A stretch of DNA of 64,000 nt from an uncultured Pseudomonadota bacterium (GCA_903834835.1 CAILKO010000066.1:1-64000); one strand, 5' to 3'; shown: positions 40,579 to 50,695, counted from the first letter of the stretch. Translations and numbers: made by a program. The notes: generated by a model not told the origin, from the letters alone.

Positions 40579-41259
40579 ATGGCGATCGACCAGTTCGACC
40601 CTGAGAGCACCACCCGGCGGGACATCGAACGGGTGTCGCCGGAGCTTGTCGCAGCCGCAGCGAAACTTCCGTCGTCGACGCTGCACGAGGCCGCAGGCAA
40701 GATCGGCGTGATCGATCACGCGATCAAGCCGGTCGCCTCGTCCTTTCGCATCGCGGGCCCGGCGGTCACGGTGCACTCGCCCGCCGGCGACAATCTCTGG
40801 ATACACCGCGCGATCTACGCGGCAAAGCCGGGCGATGTCCTTGTGGTTTACGTGAACGACAAGTACGACAACGGCTACTGGGGCGAAATCATGTCGACCG
40901 CCGCGCGGCAGCGCGGACTTGCCGGCATGGTCATCGACGGCTGCGTTCGGGACGGCGAATTGCTGGAGGGCATCGGCTTTCCGATCTTCTCTCGCGGTCT
41001 TTGCATCCGCGGGACCGGCAAGGATTTCGGCGCGCGCGGCTGGATCAACGCGCCCGTCCGCATTGGCGATGTCACCGTCGCACCGGGCGACCTCATCGTT
41101 GGCGACACCGACGGCGTCGTCGCGATTCCGCGCGCCCAGGCAGCAACTGCGGTCGAAGCGGCGAAGAAGCGCGAGGCGCACGAACAGGAAATCATGCGCC
41201 GCATTCGCGCCGGTGAATCCACGATCGACATCTACGGCTGGCAGGTTCCGAAACGCTGA
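40579..41259 (+). CDS. RraA/HMG aldolase-like protein (paralog 3)
   Basis: WGEIMSTAARQRGLAGMVIDGCVRDGELLEGIGFPIFSRG. Confidence 0.87.
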   Translation: MAIDQFDPESTTRRDIERVSPELVAAAAKLPSSTLHEAAGKIGVIDHAIKPVASSFRIAGPAVTVHSPAGDNLWIHRAIYAAKPGDVLVVYVNDKYDNGYWGEIMSTAARQRGLAGMVIDGCVRDGELLEGIGFPIFSRGLCIRGTGKDFGARGWINAPVRIGDVTVAPGDLIVGDTDGVVAIPRAQAATAVEAAKKREAHEQEIMRRIRAGESTIDIYGWQVPKR

Positions 41260-41281
41260 GGCGGTCGAGCGCGATTCGCCG

Positions 41282-42061
41282 ATGATTTCCGCTATCCCCG
41301 ACGACGCGCCGGACGGACCGCCGCTGCTGCAGTTTGAAGGGACGCGCGCGGTCATTACCCTGAACCGTCCGCGGGTCCACAACCGGCTTGAGCTCGACGA
41401 TCTGCCGAAGCTGGGGGCCCTCCTGCAGCGGGTGGAGCAGGATCCGGACGCGCGCGTCCTGCTGCTTACCGGCCGCGGCCAGACTTTCGGTTCCGGCTTC
41501 GATCTGAATGCCCTGGGCGATACGACGGAACTTGATCAATTTGCCGCGCTCGGAGACGCGATCGAGAACCTTCGCATCCCGAGCGTGTGCTCGCTGAACG
41601 GACCGGTCTACGGCGGCGCGACCGACCTCGCGCTTGCCTGCGACTTCCGTATCGGTCTGCCCGGCTGCCGCACCTTCGTGCCCGTGGCCCGGCTTGGCAT
41701 ACAGTTCTACGGAAGCGGCCTGCGTCGCTTCGCAGAGCGGCTCGGCCTGCACGCCGCCAAGAAACTGCTGCTTGCCGGCGCCACCCTGGAGGAAGCCGAA
41801 CTGCGCCGCATCGGCTTCCTGGACGAAGTGGTCGAGCCGACCGCCCTCGCCGCGCGCAGCGTGATGCTGTGCGACCAGCTCGCTGCCAACGCGCCGCTTG
41901 CTGTTCAAGGCATGAAGCGCTGTCTCGATCGCGTGGCGCGGGGCCAGTTCGATGCGAATGCGGCCCGCGCCGACATGCTTGCGTGCCTTTCGAGCGAGGA
42001 CTTCCAGGAAGGACTTGCTGCCCTGCGGGCACGGCGCGCACCGGTGTTCCGCGGGCGCTGA
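41282..42061 (+). CDS. enoyl-CoA hydratase/isomerase family protein
   Basis: VITLNRPRVHNRLELDDL, FGSGFDLNAL, CSLNGPVYGGATDLALACDFRI. Confidence 0.85.
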   Translation: MISAIPDDAPDGPPLLQFEGTRAVITLNRPRVHNRLELDDLPKLGALLQRVEQDPDARVLLLTGRGQTFGSGFDLNALGDTTELDQFAALGDAIENLRIPSVCSLNGPVYGGATDLALACDFRIGLPGCRTFVPVARLGIQFYGSGLRRFAERLGLHAAKKLLLAGATLEEAELRRIGFLDEVVEPTALAARSVMLCDQLAANAPLAVQGMKRCLDRVARGQFDANAARADMLACLSSEDFQEGLAALRARRAPVFRGR

Positions 42062-42069
42062 CCCCTGTC

Positions 42070-43530
42070 TCAGCCGCGCCTGGTGGCGATCGCGGCGCAG
42101 TCTTTCTCCACCACCGTGCCCTTGAAGAAATCCGGGTTCATCGCGGTGTACATTTCGGCGACGTTGGTGAACGTGAACTTGCGGAAGTCCTCCGGGGTGA
42201 TCATCCCGTCCTCGACCATCTCGTAGGTTTCGGTCACGACCCTAGCCATCACGGGCACATCCCAGTGTCCCAGATCGGAGCCGAACATCGCCTTCAGCTG
42301 CCGGCCGAAGTGATTGAAGCGCCGGTCAAAAGCAAGCGCCGTGAGCTTGTCCTCTCCCTCCGCGCCGAAATAGAAGTTTTCGACGAACAGATCCGCCGCC
42401 TCGGCAGGCGTGCGTGCCCCGAGCTTCGCGAAATCGTCAATCGTGTGCTCGTTCTCCGGCGGCTGGGCCATATAACCCTCGCCCTTGCGGATCAGCTCCG
42501 CCTTCGGACCGAGACGCTCTCCGCCGTATTTCGCGAAGTACGCCGCCATCTGGTTGCGATCGGTCAGCGCGGGGTCGAGCGTGCGCCTCAAGGCACGCAC
42601 GTTGCGTTTCTCGAATCGCTCGATCAGCGCGTTATAGATCATGCTGCCGAAGCCGGCACCGCCTTCGAGAAAGCCGAATTTGAGCTTCGGAAAGCGCGCC
42701 GTCACGCCACCGAGGTAAAGCGCGCGGCACACCATGTCGTTGCCCGCCGCAAAGTGGCCGGCATGATTGAACGAATAGTTCGAAATCGACTGGTGCGTGG
42801 CGCTGCCCCCGAACATGCCTACGTGCGAAGTTGGCGCCACCCCGAGGTCGACGCACTTCTGCCATACCGGGTCGTAGTCGTATTCGCTGTCCAGCGTTAG
42901 GTAATCGAGATATGTCGCGTACGGCGCCCATTGCGGAGCCTCGCGTGCCACCTTCGGCAGGGGGCGACGCTGATAGCCCGCGACAGTGATCGCCTTCATG
43001 CCGAGCACCTTCACCGCATAGTCGATTTCCTCGAGCGCTTCCTGCGGTGTGTAGGTCGGTATCACTGCGGCCGGCGTGATCCGGTCTGCATGCCCCTTCA
43101 GAACTTCCCAGTTCAGCTTGTTTACCGCTCGGCACAGGGCGCGCCGCATTTCCGTTTCGGGGAACGTGATGAAATTCAGCCCGTAGGTCGTGTAGGCCAG
43201 CATGAAATCGATGCCGAGCTCGTCCAGCCGCTCACGCAACAGGTTCGGCAGCATGGCGGTGGCGCGATCGAGAGTGTTCGCCGGCACGGCCCAGAACGAC
43301 GGACGGCACATGCGCACATCCTCCCGCGTGGCGTGATCGGCGTGATACCAGCGGTGAAGCGCCAGCTCCTTCAGCGACTTCTCGAACCTGCCCGCGATAT
43401 CCGGACCCGCAACTTCCTTCAGCACATCGAGCAGCGCGAACTCGCTTTCCACGATATGACCATCCGCGTCGATGATCGGATGCCCGAGCTTGGCGCGTAC
43501 GTCCGCTCCCGTGAGTTCCTTGCCGCTCAT
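42070..43530 (-). CDS. amidohydrolase family protein (Amidohydro_2), paralog of 14865..16340
   Basis: HPIIDADGHIVESE, RATAMLPNLLRERLDELGIDF, FGSDLGHWDVPVM. Confidence 0.85.
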   Translation of the reverse strand: MSGKELTGADVRAKLGHPIIDADGHIVESEFALLDVLKEVAGPDIAGRFEKSLKELALHRWYHADHATREDVRMCRPSFWAVPANTLDRATAMLPNLLRERLDELGIDFMLAYTTYGLNFITFPETEMRRALCRAVNKLNWEVLKGHADRITPAAVIPTYTPQEALEEIDYAVKVLGMKAITVAGYQRRPLPKVAREAPQWAPYATYLDYLTLDSEYDYDPVWQKCVDLGVAPTSHVGMFGGSATHQSISNYSFNHAGHFAAGNDMVCRALYLGGVTARFPKLKFGFLEGGAGFGSMIYNALIERFEKRNVRALRRTLDPALTDRNQMAAYFAKYGGERLGPKAELIRKGEGYMAQPPENEHTIDDFAKLGARTPAEAADLFVENFYFGAEGEDKLTALAFDRRFNHFGRQLKAMFGSDLGHWDVPVMARVVTETYEMVEDGMITPEDFRKFTFTNVAEMYTAMNPDFFKGTVVEKDCAAIATRRG

Positions 43531-44753
43531 TTCCGTTCCTCCTTGCGCAACGGTTGCACAGCTGGCATCGATGCCGCCGTGATCCGTCCGTCCTTCCAAA
43601 GATTTTCATGCCCCAGATCGCGCAGGTCTACGCATCCTAGCTGACGCTGATTCGCATCGACTTCGTCACGCAGTATCGCAATCGCGCGCTCGACCCCGGC
43701 CTGGCCTCCGGCTGCCAGGCCGTAGAGCGTGGCGCGGCCCACGAACGTGAAGCGCGCCCCGAGCGCCAGCGCCACGAGCATGTCCGCACCGCGCCGCAGG
43801 CCGCTGTCCAGCATGACCGTCAGACGATCGCCTGCTGCGGCGACGATCGCCGGCAACACCTCGATCGTCGCGGGTGCTCGGTCGAGCTGCCTGCCGCCAT
43901 GATTGGACACGATGATCCCGTCAACCCCCAGTTCCGCCGCGCGCAGCGCATCGTCCGGATGAAGGATGCCCTTCAGGACCAGTCTCCCCGGCCATAGTCT
44001 GCGCAGGCGATCAACGTCCTCCCAGCGCGGCATGCCTGGAAGCCCGGAGTGGAAATATCGCATCACGTCCCGTGCGCCGGAGCCCGGTGGCGCGTAGCGA
44101 ACCCAGTTTTCCATCGTGGGCATGCCGCCATTCGAAAAATAGCTGTACAGCCAGGCAGGGTGCCGGAGCGCCTCGCATACGACGGAGGGTTTGAAGCTGA
44201 AGCTGCCGAACGAGAACCGGTTGCGCAGATCGCGTTCGCGGCGGCTGCGTGCCTCGGAGTCCACGGTCACAACCAGCGTATCCACTCCCGCGTCGCGCAG
44301 CCGCCGCAGGATATCCTCGTCATGCGCCCGGTGCCGGGTCATGTAGAGCTGGAACCACATGCGTCCGGACGCGGCCTGCGCACAGGCCTCGATCAAGCCA
44401 TTGCTTGCGCCTGACATTACAAAGGGCACGTCCGCGCGCGCGGCAGCCCGCGCCAACAACAGATCGGCGTCCGGACGGAACACTGCGGCACTCCCGGTCG
44501 GCGCGATGCCGAAGGGACTTGCGTACTGCCTGCCGAACAGGGTGACCGACTGGCTCGCCGCAGAGAAATCCCTCAGATAGCGCGGCAACAAGCGGTAGGC
44601 ATCAAAGGAAGCGCGATTGCGCGCAATGCCCTGCTCGTCCTCGGCACCGCCATCGATGAAATCGAACAGCATGGCCGGCAGGTAGCGCTTCGCTTCCTGA
44701 CGCAGGTCTTCGATATTCACCGCACCTGCAATCTTCACCGGTCTCCCTCTCAA
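43527..44753 (-). CDS. FMN-dependent alpha-hydroxy-acid oxidase/dehydrogenase (LldD/mandelate dehydrogenase-like)
   Basis: FGIAPTGSAAVFRPDADLLLARAA, VDGIIVSNHGGRQLDRAPATIEVLP, LDSGLRRGADMLVALALGA. Confidence 0.9.
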   Translation of the reverse strand: MRGRPVKIAGAVNIEDLRQEAKRYLPAMLFDFIDGGAEDEQGIARNRASFDAYRLLPRYLRDFSAASQSVTLFGRQYASPFGIAPTGSAAVFRPDADLLLARAAARADVPFVMSGASNGLIEACAQAASGRMWFQLYMTRHRAHDEDILRRLRDAGVDTLVVTVDSEARSRRERDLRNRFSFGSFSFKPSVVCEALRHPAWLYSYFSNGGMPTMENWVRYAPPGSGARDVMRYFHSGLPGMPRWEDVDRLRRLWPGRLVLKGILHPDDALRAAELGVDGIIVSNHGGRQLDRAPATIEVLPAIVAAAGDRLTVMLDSGLRRGADMLVALALGARFTFVGRATLYGLAAGGQAGVERAIAILRDEVDANQRQLGCVDLRDLGHENLWKDGRITAASMPAVQPLRKEERK

Positions 44754-44758
44754 ACAGC

Positions 44759-46129
44759 CTAAAGGTCGCGCAGCAACTGCACCGCCTGATCGATCCGTTC
44801 CACCGCGATCACCTCAAGTCCGGAAATTCTTCCCTTCGGCTGATTCGCTTTCGGAACGACCGCCCTCTGGAATCCGAGCTTGGCCGCTTCCTTCAGGCGG
44901 TCCTGGCCGCGAGGTGCCGGCCTCACCTCCCCCGCCAGTCCAACTTCACCGAAGATTGCAACCTTCCCGGGAATCGGTCGGTTGGTGAGGGACGATACGA
45001 CGGCCAGCGTGACCGCCAGATCCGCAGCGGGCTCCCCGATGCGCACCCCGCCGACCGCGTTTACGAACACGTCCTGTTCATGGGTTGCGATACCTGCGTG
45101 CCGGTGCAGCACCGCGAGCAGCATCGCCAGCCGATTCTGCTCCAGACCGACGGAAAGACGGCGCGGATTCGGCGCGTGGCTCGTATCGACCAGCGCCTGG
45201 ATTTCCACGAGCAGCGGGCGCGTCCCTTCAAGTGTCGCCAGCACGCATGTGCCCGACACTTCCTGCGAATGATGGGACAAGAAAAGCGCCGAGGGATTGC
45301 TCACCGTGCGCAGGCCTTTTTCCGTCATGGCGAACACGCCGAGTTCATTCACCGCACCGAAACGATTCTTGATCGCGCGTACGAGGCGAAAGCTCGAATT
45401 GGGATCGCCTTCGAAGTAGAGCACGCTGTCAACAATGTGCTCCAGCACCCGTGGGCCGGCGATCGCGCCTTCCTTCGTGACGTGCCCGATCAGCAGCACC
45501 GCCGTGCCGCTCGACTTCGCAAATCGCGTGAGCTGGGCGGCGCATTCGCGCACCTGGGCGACCGACCCGGGCGCCGACTGCAGGCTTTCGGAATACACGG
45601 TCTGGATCGAGTCGATCACGACTACTCTGGGCCGCTTTGCCTCGAGCGTCGCAAGGATGCGCTCGAGCTGGATTTCCGCCAGGAGGCTGACCCCTTCCGC
45701 GGCCGAGCCCGATCCGAGGAGTCCGAGGCGCCTCGCGCGCAGCGCGATCTGATCGGCAGACTCCTCGCCGCTCACGTAGAGCAACGCTGCCGGCGCCATG
45801 CTCACCAGCGCCTGGAGCAGCAGCGTGGATTTTCCGATACCCGGATCACCTCCTATGAGAACGACCTGGCCCGCAACCAGCCCGCCGCCCAGCACCCGGT
45901 CCAGCTCCCCGATGTCGGTCGGCAACCGGGCGAGCTCGCGCGCCTCGACTTCCGAAAGCGGGCGTGGCTCGCTCGCCGTGGCGAGCCCCGCATAACGCCG
46001 CCCGCCGGGCTTTTCGGCTATGGTCTCCGTCAGGCTGCCCGGCGCCCCGCAGGCAGGGCAGGCGCCGAACCACTGCAATGCCGTAGCGCCGCACTCCGCG
46101 CAAACATAGGCCGTCTTTGCCTTGGCCAA
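44759..46129 (-). CDS. radA: DNA repair protein RadA
   Basis: CAECGATALQWFGACPACGAPGSL zinc finger; GGDPGIGKSTLLLQ; KNRFGAVNELGVF. Confidence 0.95.
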   Translation of the reverse strand: MAKAKTAYVCAECGATALQWFGACPACGAPGSLTETIAEKPGGRRYAGLATASEPRPLSEVEARELARLPTDIGELDRVLGGGLVAGQVVLIGGDPGIGKSTLLLQALVSMAPAALLYVSGEESADQIALRARRLGLLGSGSAAEGVSLLAEIQLERILATLEAKRPRVVVIDSIQTVYSESLQSAPGSVAQVRECAAQLTRFAKSSGTAVLLIGHVTKEGAIAGPRVLEHIVDSVLYFEGDPNSSFRLVRAIKNRFGAVNELGVFAMTEKGLRTVSNPSALFLSHHSQEVSGTCVLATLEGTRPLLVEIQALVDTSHAPNPRRLSVGLEQNRLAMLLAVLHRHAGIATHEQDVFVNAVGGVRIGEPAADLAVTLAVVSSLTNRPIPGKVAIFGEVGLAGEVRPAPRGQDRLKEAAKLGFQRAVVPKANQPKGRISGLEVIAVERIDQAVQLLRDL

Positions 46130-46130
46130 C

Positions 46131-47228
46131 TCAGAGTCCTTCGTCTACGCAATGGAAATCTGCGATTTCCGATACCGGCACACGGGGCGCAAGCGCGCAG
46201 AAGAGTTCGTAGCTGACAGTCCCGGCCGCCGCCGCGACGTCGTCCGCAGGCAAGCCGGCACCCCATAGCGTGACCGGGCTTCCGACGCCCGCCTCGGGCA
46301 CAGGATCCAGATCCACGCAGATCATGTCCATGGACACCCTGCCCACCGTCCCGGTCCGCTTGCCGCCGACCAGCACCGGCGTGCCGTTCGGCGCGTGGCG
46401 CGGATAGCCGTCCGCATAGCCGCAGGCGACGACCCCGATCCGCATGGGCCGCGGCGCCTCAAAAGCATATCCGTAGCCGACCCTGTCCCCCTTCGCGAGC
46501 GACTGGACAGCGATCAACCTGGTCGTGAGCTGCATTGCCGGCAGCAATCCCAGCGATTCCGCGCTCCGCTCTGCGAAGGGCGACCCACCATAGAGCATGA
46601 TGCCCGGCCGCACCCAGTCGCCGTGCGAGGCCGGATAGCGGATCAGTGCGGCGGAATTCGCGAGCGAGCGCCGTCCTTCCAGATCACGTACTGCGTCGGT
46701 AAAGCGCTCGAGTTGCGGCGCGATCCCCGCGCCATCCGCGTCCGCGAAGTGGGTCATCAGCCCGATCTCGCCTACAGAAGGAAGCGCCCGCAGCGCCCCA
46801 TAGGCTGCAGCGACCTGTTCCATTGGAAATCCCAGTCGATTCATCCCCGTATTCAGCTTGAGATAGGCCGAAATTGCACCCGACCCGGCTGGCGCCTCAC
46901 GGAGCATCTCGATCTGACCTGCCTCATGCACCACGGTCGTGATGCCGTGCGCAGCAACCAGGGCGGCGTCCGAAGCGCTGAAGATGCCCTCCAGCAGCAA
47001 CACACGATGCGCCGGATGCGTGGCCCGTAGCAGGACCGCCTCCGCAAGATCCAGCACAGCATAACCGTCCGCGGCCGAAAGAGCCCGGGCTGCCCGCTCC
47101 AATCCATGACCGTAGGCGTTCGCCTTGATCACCGCCCAGACACCCGCAGTCCCCGCGTGGCGCCGGGCGACATCAAGGTTGTGCGCCAATGCTCGGGTGC
47201 TGATGGAGGCGCGTATCGGTCGTGACAT
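46131..47228 (-). CDS. alr: alanine racemase
   Basis: VWAVIKANAYGHGLERAARAL (PLP Lys), YGYAF, GRVSMDMICVDL. Confidence 0.93.
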   Translation of the reverse strand: MSRPIRASISTRALAHNLDVARRHAGTAGVWAVIKANAYGHGLERAARALSAADGYAVLDLAEAVLLRATHPAHRVLLLEGIFSASDAALVAAHGITTVVHEAGQIEMLREAPAGSGAISAYLKLNTGMNRLGFPMEQVAAAYGALRALPSVGEIGLMTHFADADGAGIAPQLERFTDAVRDLEGRRSLANSAALIRYPASHGDWVRPGIMLYGGSPFAERSAESLGLLPAMQLTTRLIAVQSLAKGDRVGYGYAFEAPRPMRIGVVACGYADGYPRHAPNGTPVLVGGKRTGTVGRVSMDMICVDLDPVPEAGVGSPVTLWGAGLPADDVAAAAGTVSYELFCALAPRVPVSEIADFHCVDEGL

Positions 47229-47411
47229 GAATCGTGGCCTGTGTGACAAGCAAGCTGCCTGGAGTGCGCGATATTGAAGCACAAACGCACGACGACTCCC
47301 CCCGCTTGCGCAGCCACCTGCACCATTCTGGCGCGTGGCGTCCAGCGGCAGATTAATTCTGCCGTGATATAACGCCCGCTCCATTCAGGAGGAGCGCTCG
47401 CGCCAATCCGC

Positions 47412-48683
47412 ATGAGCCTTGGTTTCTACATCATCATGGCTGCGCAGTTCTTTTCGTCGCTGGCGGATAACGCGCTGCTGGTGGCGGCGATCGCATTGCT
47501 GATGCAGTCCGACGCACCTTCCTGGCTGACGCCCTACCTGAAGTTCTTCTTCGTGATTTCCTATGTGGTCCTGGCGCCCTACGTCGGCGCCTTCGCGGAC
47601 ACCCGGCCGAAAGGCATGGTGATGCTGATCGCGAACAGCATCAAGATCGTCGGGTGTGTATTGATGCTGTTCCACATCAATCCGCTTGCGGCCTACGCCC
47701 TGGTAGGGCTGGGCGCGGCCGCCTACTCGCCGGCCAAGTATGGCATCGTCACCGAATACCTGCCGCATCGCATGCTTGTCGTGGCGAACGGCTGGATTGA
47801 AGGACTGACGGTCGCGTCCATCATTCTTGGCACGGTGCTGGGCGGGATGCTGATCAGCCCACGGGTATCCGGCCCCCTTCTGGGACTCGGAATTCCGCTT
47901 GTCGACTCGCCCGCTGGCTGCGCGATCATCATCATCACGGCGATCTATGCCCTGGCCGTATTTTTCAATCTTTACGTGCCGGAAACCGGCGTGGAAATGA
48001 AGCCGCTGCCTCCGAATCCGATGGAAACACTGAGGGATTTCTGGAAAAACGTGACGCTGCTCTGGAAGGACCATCTCGGCCAGATCTCGCTCGCGGTGAC
48101 AACGCTGTTCTGGGGCGCTGGCGCGACGCTGCAGTTCATTGTCATTGAATGGGCGCGGGTTGCGCTCGGCTACGATCTGTCCAAGGCTGCAATGCTGCAG
48201 GGTGTTACCGCCCTGGGCATCGCCTGTGGCGCGATCGTCGCTTCGATGCGGGTCTCGCTGCAGCATTCCGTCAACGTGATACCACTGGGCATCGCCATGG
48301 GTATCGTGGTCATCGGCATGATCTTCGTGCAACACGCGTGGCTGGCGATGATCCTGATGGTGGTGATCGGCGGCCTCGCAGGCTATTTCGTGGTTCCCAT
48401 GAACGCCCTACTGCAGCATCGCGGCCACCGGCTATGCGGCGCGGGCCGCTCGATAGCCGTGCAGAACTTCAACGAAAACAGTTCCATTCTCGTCATGATC
48501 GCCGTGTACTCGCTGCTGATCGGCGCCGGCGTCCACATCTATGCAGTGGTAGTCCTGTTCGGGCTGTTCGTCTCCTGCACGATGCTTGTGGTGCTGATGT
48601 GGTTCCGGCGCAATATGAAGCGTTACCGCAGAGAAATCGCGCGCCAACTGGTCCACGCGCGACGCGCAGGCCCGGAGCACTAG
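47412..48683 (+). CDS. lplT: lysophospholipid transporter LplT (MFS)
   Basis: GFYIIMAAQFFSSLADNALLVAAIALL; adjacent to alr. Confidence 0.88.
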   Translation: MSLGFYIIMAAQFFSSLADNALLVAAIALLMQSDAPSWLTPYLKFFFVISYVVLAPYVGAFADTRPKGMVMLIANSIKIVGCVLMLFHINPLAAYALVGLGAAAYSPAKYGIVTEYLPHRMLVVANGWIEGLTVASIILGTVLGGMLISPRVSGPLLGLGIPLVDSPAGCAIIIITAIYALAVFFNLYVPETGVEMKPLPPNPMETLRDFWKNVTLLWKDHLGQISLAVTTLFWGAGATLQFIVIEWARVALGYDLSKAAMLQGVTALGIACGAIVASMRVSLQHSVNVIPLGIAMGIVVIGMIFVQHAWLAMILMVVIGGLAGYFVVPMNALLQHRGHRLCGAGRSIAVQNFNENSSILVMIAVYSLLIGAGVHIYAVVVLFGLFVSCTMLVVLMWFRRNMKRYRREIARQLVHARRAGPEH

Positions 48684-48702
48684 ACCAGAGGCGGATTTCC
48701 GA

Positions 48703-49503
48703 CTAGCTCGCGCCGGATTCGCCCAACGCGCGACGCGCGAGCAGCAGGTCTTCCCAGGTCTTCGCCTTATCGGGAAGATTGCGCAACAGATAAGCCGGGT
48801 GATAGGTAATGACCAGCGGCACGCCGGCATAGCGGTGCACCTTGCCGCGCAGGCTGGCGATCGACGCATCCGAATCAAGCAGGGTACGGGCTGCGAAACG
48901 CCCCAGGCCGAGTATGAGCTTCGGGCCCACCAGTTCCACCTGGCGCGCCAGATGGGGCGCGCAACGCGCCACCTCTCCGGGTTCGGGATTTCTGTTACCC
49001 GGCGGACGACATTTCAGCACGTTCGCAATATAGACATTCTCGCCCCGCTTCAGGCCGATGGCTGCCAACATGCCGTCGAGCAGCTTTCCGGCCTGTCCGA
49101 CAAAGGGCTCCCCCAGACGATCCTCCTCGGCCCCGGGTGCTTCACCGACCAGCATCCATTGCGCGCGCTCGTCACCGACGCCGAACACGGTGCGGTTGCG
49201 TCCAGCGTGCAAACCGCAGGCGCGACAGCCCGACACGGCCTCTTTCAGTGCGCGCCAGTCCATCCTGCTGATCAACGCCTCGCGCCCGCTGTCCGCAACC
49301 GCATTCGCCACACTTTCTGCACTGCTTGCAGAACGTGCGCGGGTCGGCGGTGCTGAATCCGCATGGATCGCTCGCGCCGTCGCGGATTCAGCCGCCGCAG
49401 GTACTTCGGCAACCCGCTCATCAACGGCTGTCGGCCGTTCGCGTAGCCTCCAGATGGGGCCTAACCCCATTTCGGTCAGGATTTCATCGCGATCGTGGCG
49501 CAT
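48703..49503 (-). CDS. uracil-DNA glycosylase family 4/5-type
   Basis: CRACGLHAGRNRTVFGVGDERAQWMLVGEAPGAEEDRLGEPFVGQAGKLLDGML. Confidence 0.92.
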   Translation of the reverse strand: MRHDRDEILTEMGLGPIWRLRERPTAVDERVAEVPAAAESATARAIHADSAPPTRARSASSAESVANAVADSGREALISRMDWRALKEAVSGCRACGLHAGRNRTVFGVGDERAQWMLVGEAPGAEEDRLGEPFVGQAGKLLDGMLAAIGLKRGENVYIANVLKCRPPGNRNPEPGEVARCAPHLARQVELVGPKLILGLGRFAARTLLDSDASIASLRGKVHRYAGVPLVITYHPAYLLRNLPDKAKTWEDLLLARRALGESGAS

Positions 49504-49511
49504 CCGGGTTC

Positions 49512-49994
49512 TCAGAGTCTCAGCGAAAAAATAAGTGCGTCTTCGCGCCCGCCGTGGGCCGGGTAGTAGCCCCGCCTCACCGCGAGCTGCTCGAAGCCCG
49601 CGCTTGCATAAAGCGCAATGGCAGGCGGATTACTCGGCCGCACTTCCAGGAAAAGCCGCTCCGCCCCGAGCGAGCGGGCGAGCGCGACCGATTCACCCAG
49701 CAGGGCACGACCATGGCCCTCACGCTGCGCTTCCGGAGCGATCGAAAGGTTCAGCAGGTGCGCTTCTCCAGCCACCGCGGAAATCACGAAATAACCGATC
49801 AACAATCCGCCAAGGCGCGCTACCCTGCAGGAATATCCCGCATGCAGCGAATCCGAAAAATTCTGCTGAGTCCACGGATGCGAATAGACCGCGTTCTCGA
49901 TCCGGATGACCTCAGCAAGATCAGACTCGGTCATCCACGCAAGCACCCGTGGCGAACCAACCTGGTGGTTGACGACGCTTGGTACCGCGCTCAT
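49512..49994 (-). CDS. rimI: ribosomal-protein-alanine N-acetyltransferase
   Basis: ENAVYSHPWTQQNFSDSL, LNLSIAPEAQREGHGRALL, LFLEVRPSNPPAIALYASAGF. Confidence 0.92.
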   Translation of the reverse strand: MSAVPSVVNHQVGSPRVLAWMTESDLAEVIRIENAVYSHPWTQQNFSDSLHAGYSCRVARLGGLLIGYFVISAVAGEAHLLNLSIAPEAQREGHGRALLGESVALARSLGAERLFLEVRPSNPPAIALYASAGFEQLAVRRGYYPAHGGREDALIFSLRL

Positions 49995-50695
49995 TTCGCG
50001 CGCCGCTCTTCGGTTGTCAGGGCAACACGGTCCCGAAGATAGAACGGTGCCGCCTCGGCCGCATCAATCCCGCGGCCCTCTGACACGCGCAAGGCTGCGA
50101 TCCTCGCGATCGCGGCCGCGACAGGCCTCGCTTCGGGTCGCACCGCGACCAAAGCCGTGCCCAATACGGCGCGCAACGCCTCACCGTGCGCGGCAAAACC
50201 GCTACCGCACCCCAGCCAGCCTGCTCCAGGTGGCGGCACCACGAGGCCCGGGGCAATACATGCCGGAGCGCCGACGTGCCGCCAGTCCGCGGTGTCGGCA
50301 ACTATTCCGCGCTCCATCGCGCAGGCGTACACCTCGCCCATGCGCGCATCTAGGCAGACGATGACCCTGTCACTGCCAGCATCCTCAGCTATCGCCTCGA
50401 ATGAATCCACGGGCACGAGCGGCAGCGCACGCGCGAAAGCGAGGCCTTGCGCTACGCCGCAGGCGATGCGCACTCCGGTGAAGGCCCCTGGGCCGGCACC
50501 AAAGCCCACCGCACAGAGATCGTCCACGCCCAGTCCGGCCCGGTGAAGCAGTTCTTCAAGCAGCGGGATCAACTCTTCGCCGTGCCGGTTCTCCGCAGCG
50601 CGTTCGAGCGAGATGATCTCGCCATCGCGCCAGATGGCAACGGAGCACCATTGGGTGGACGTTTCCAGGGCGGCGAGTATCAGGACCAGCTCCAA
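49991..50695 (-). CDS. tsaB: tRNA threonylcarbamoyladenosine biosynthesis protein TsaB
   Basis: ILAALETSTQWCSVAIWRDG, GFGAGPGAFTGVRIACGVAQGLAFA. Confidence 0.93.
   Translation of the reverse strand: MELVLILAALETSTQWCSVAIWRDGEIISLERAAENRHGEELIPLLEELLHRAGLGVDDLCAVGFGAGPGAFTGVRIACGVAQGLAFARALPLVPVDSFEAIAEDAGSDRVIVCLDARMGEVYACAMERGIVADTADWRHVGAPACIAPGLVVPPPGAGWLGCGSGFAAHGEALRAVLGTALVAVRPEARPVAAAIARIAALRVSEGRGIDAAEAAPFYLRDRVALTTEERRAK

Noticed and set aside
47412-48683. LplT without an adjacent Aas acyltransferase as a novelty
   Set aside because: Stand-alone lplT next to alr/radA appears to be a usual betaproteobacterial arrangement, so not considered noteworthy.
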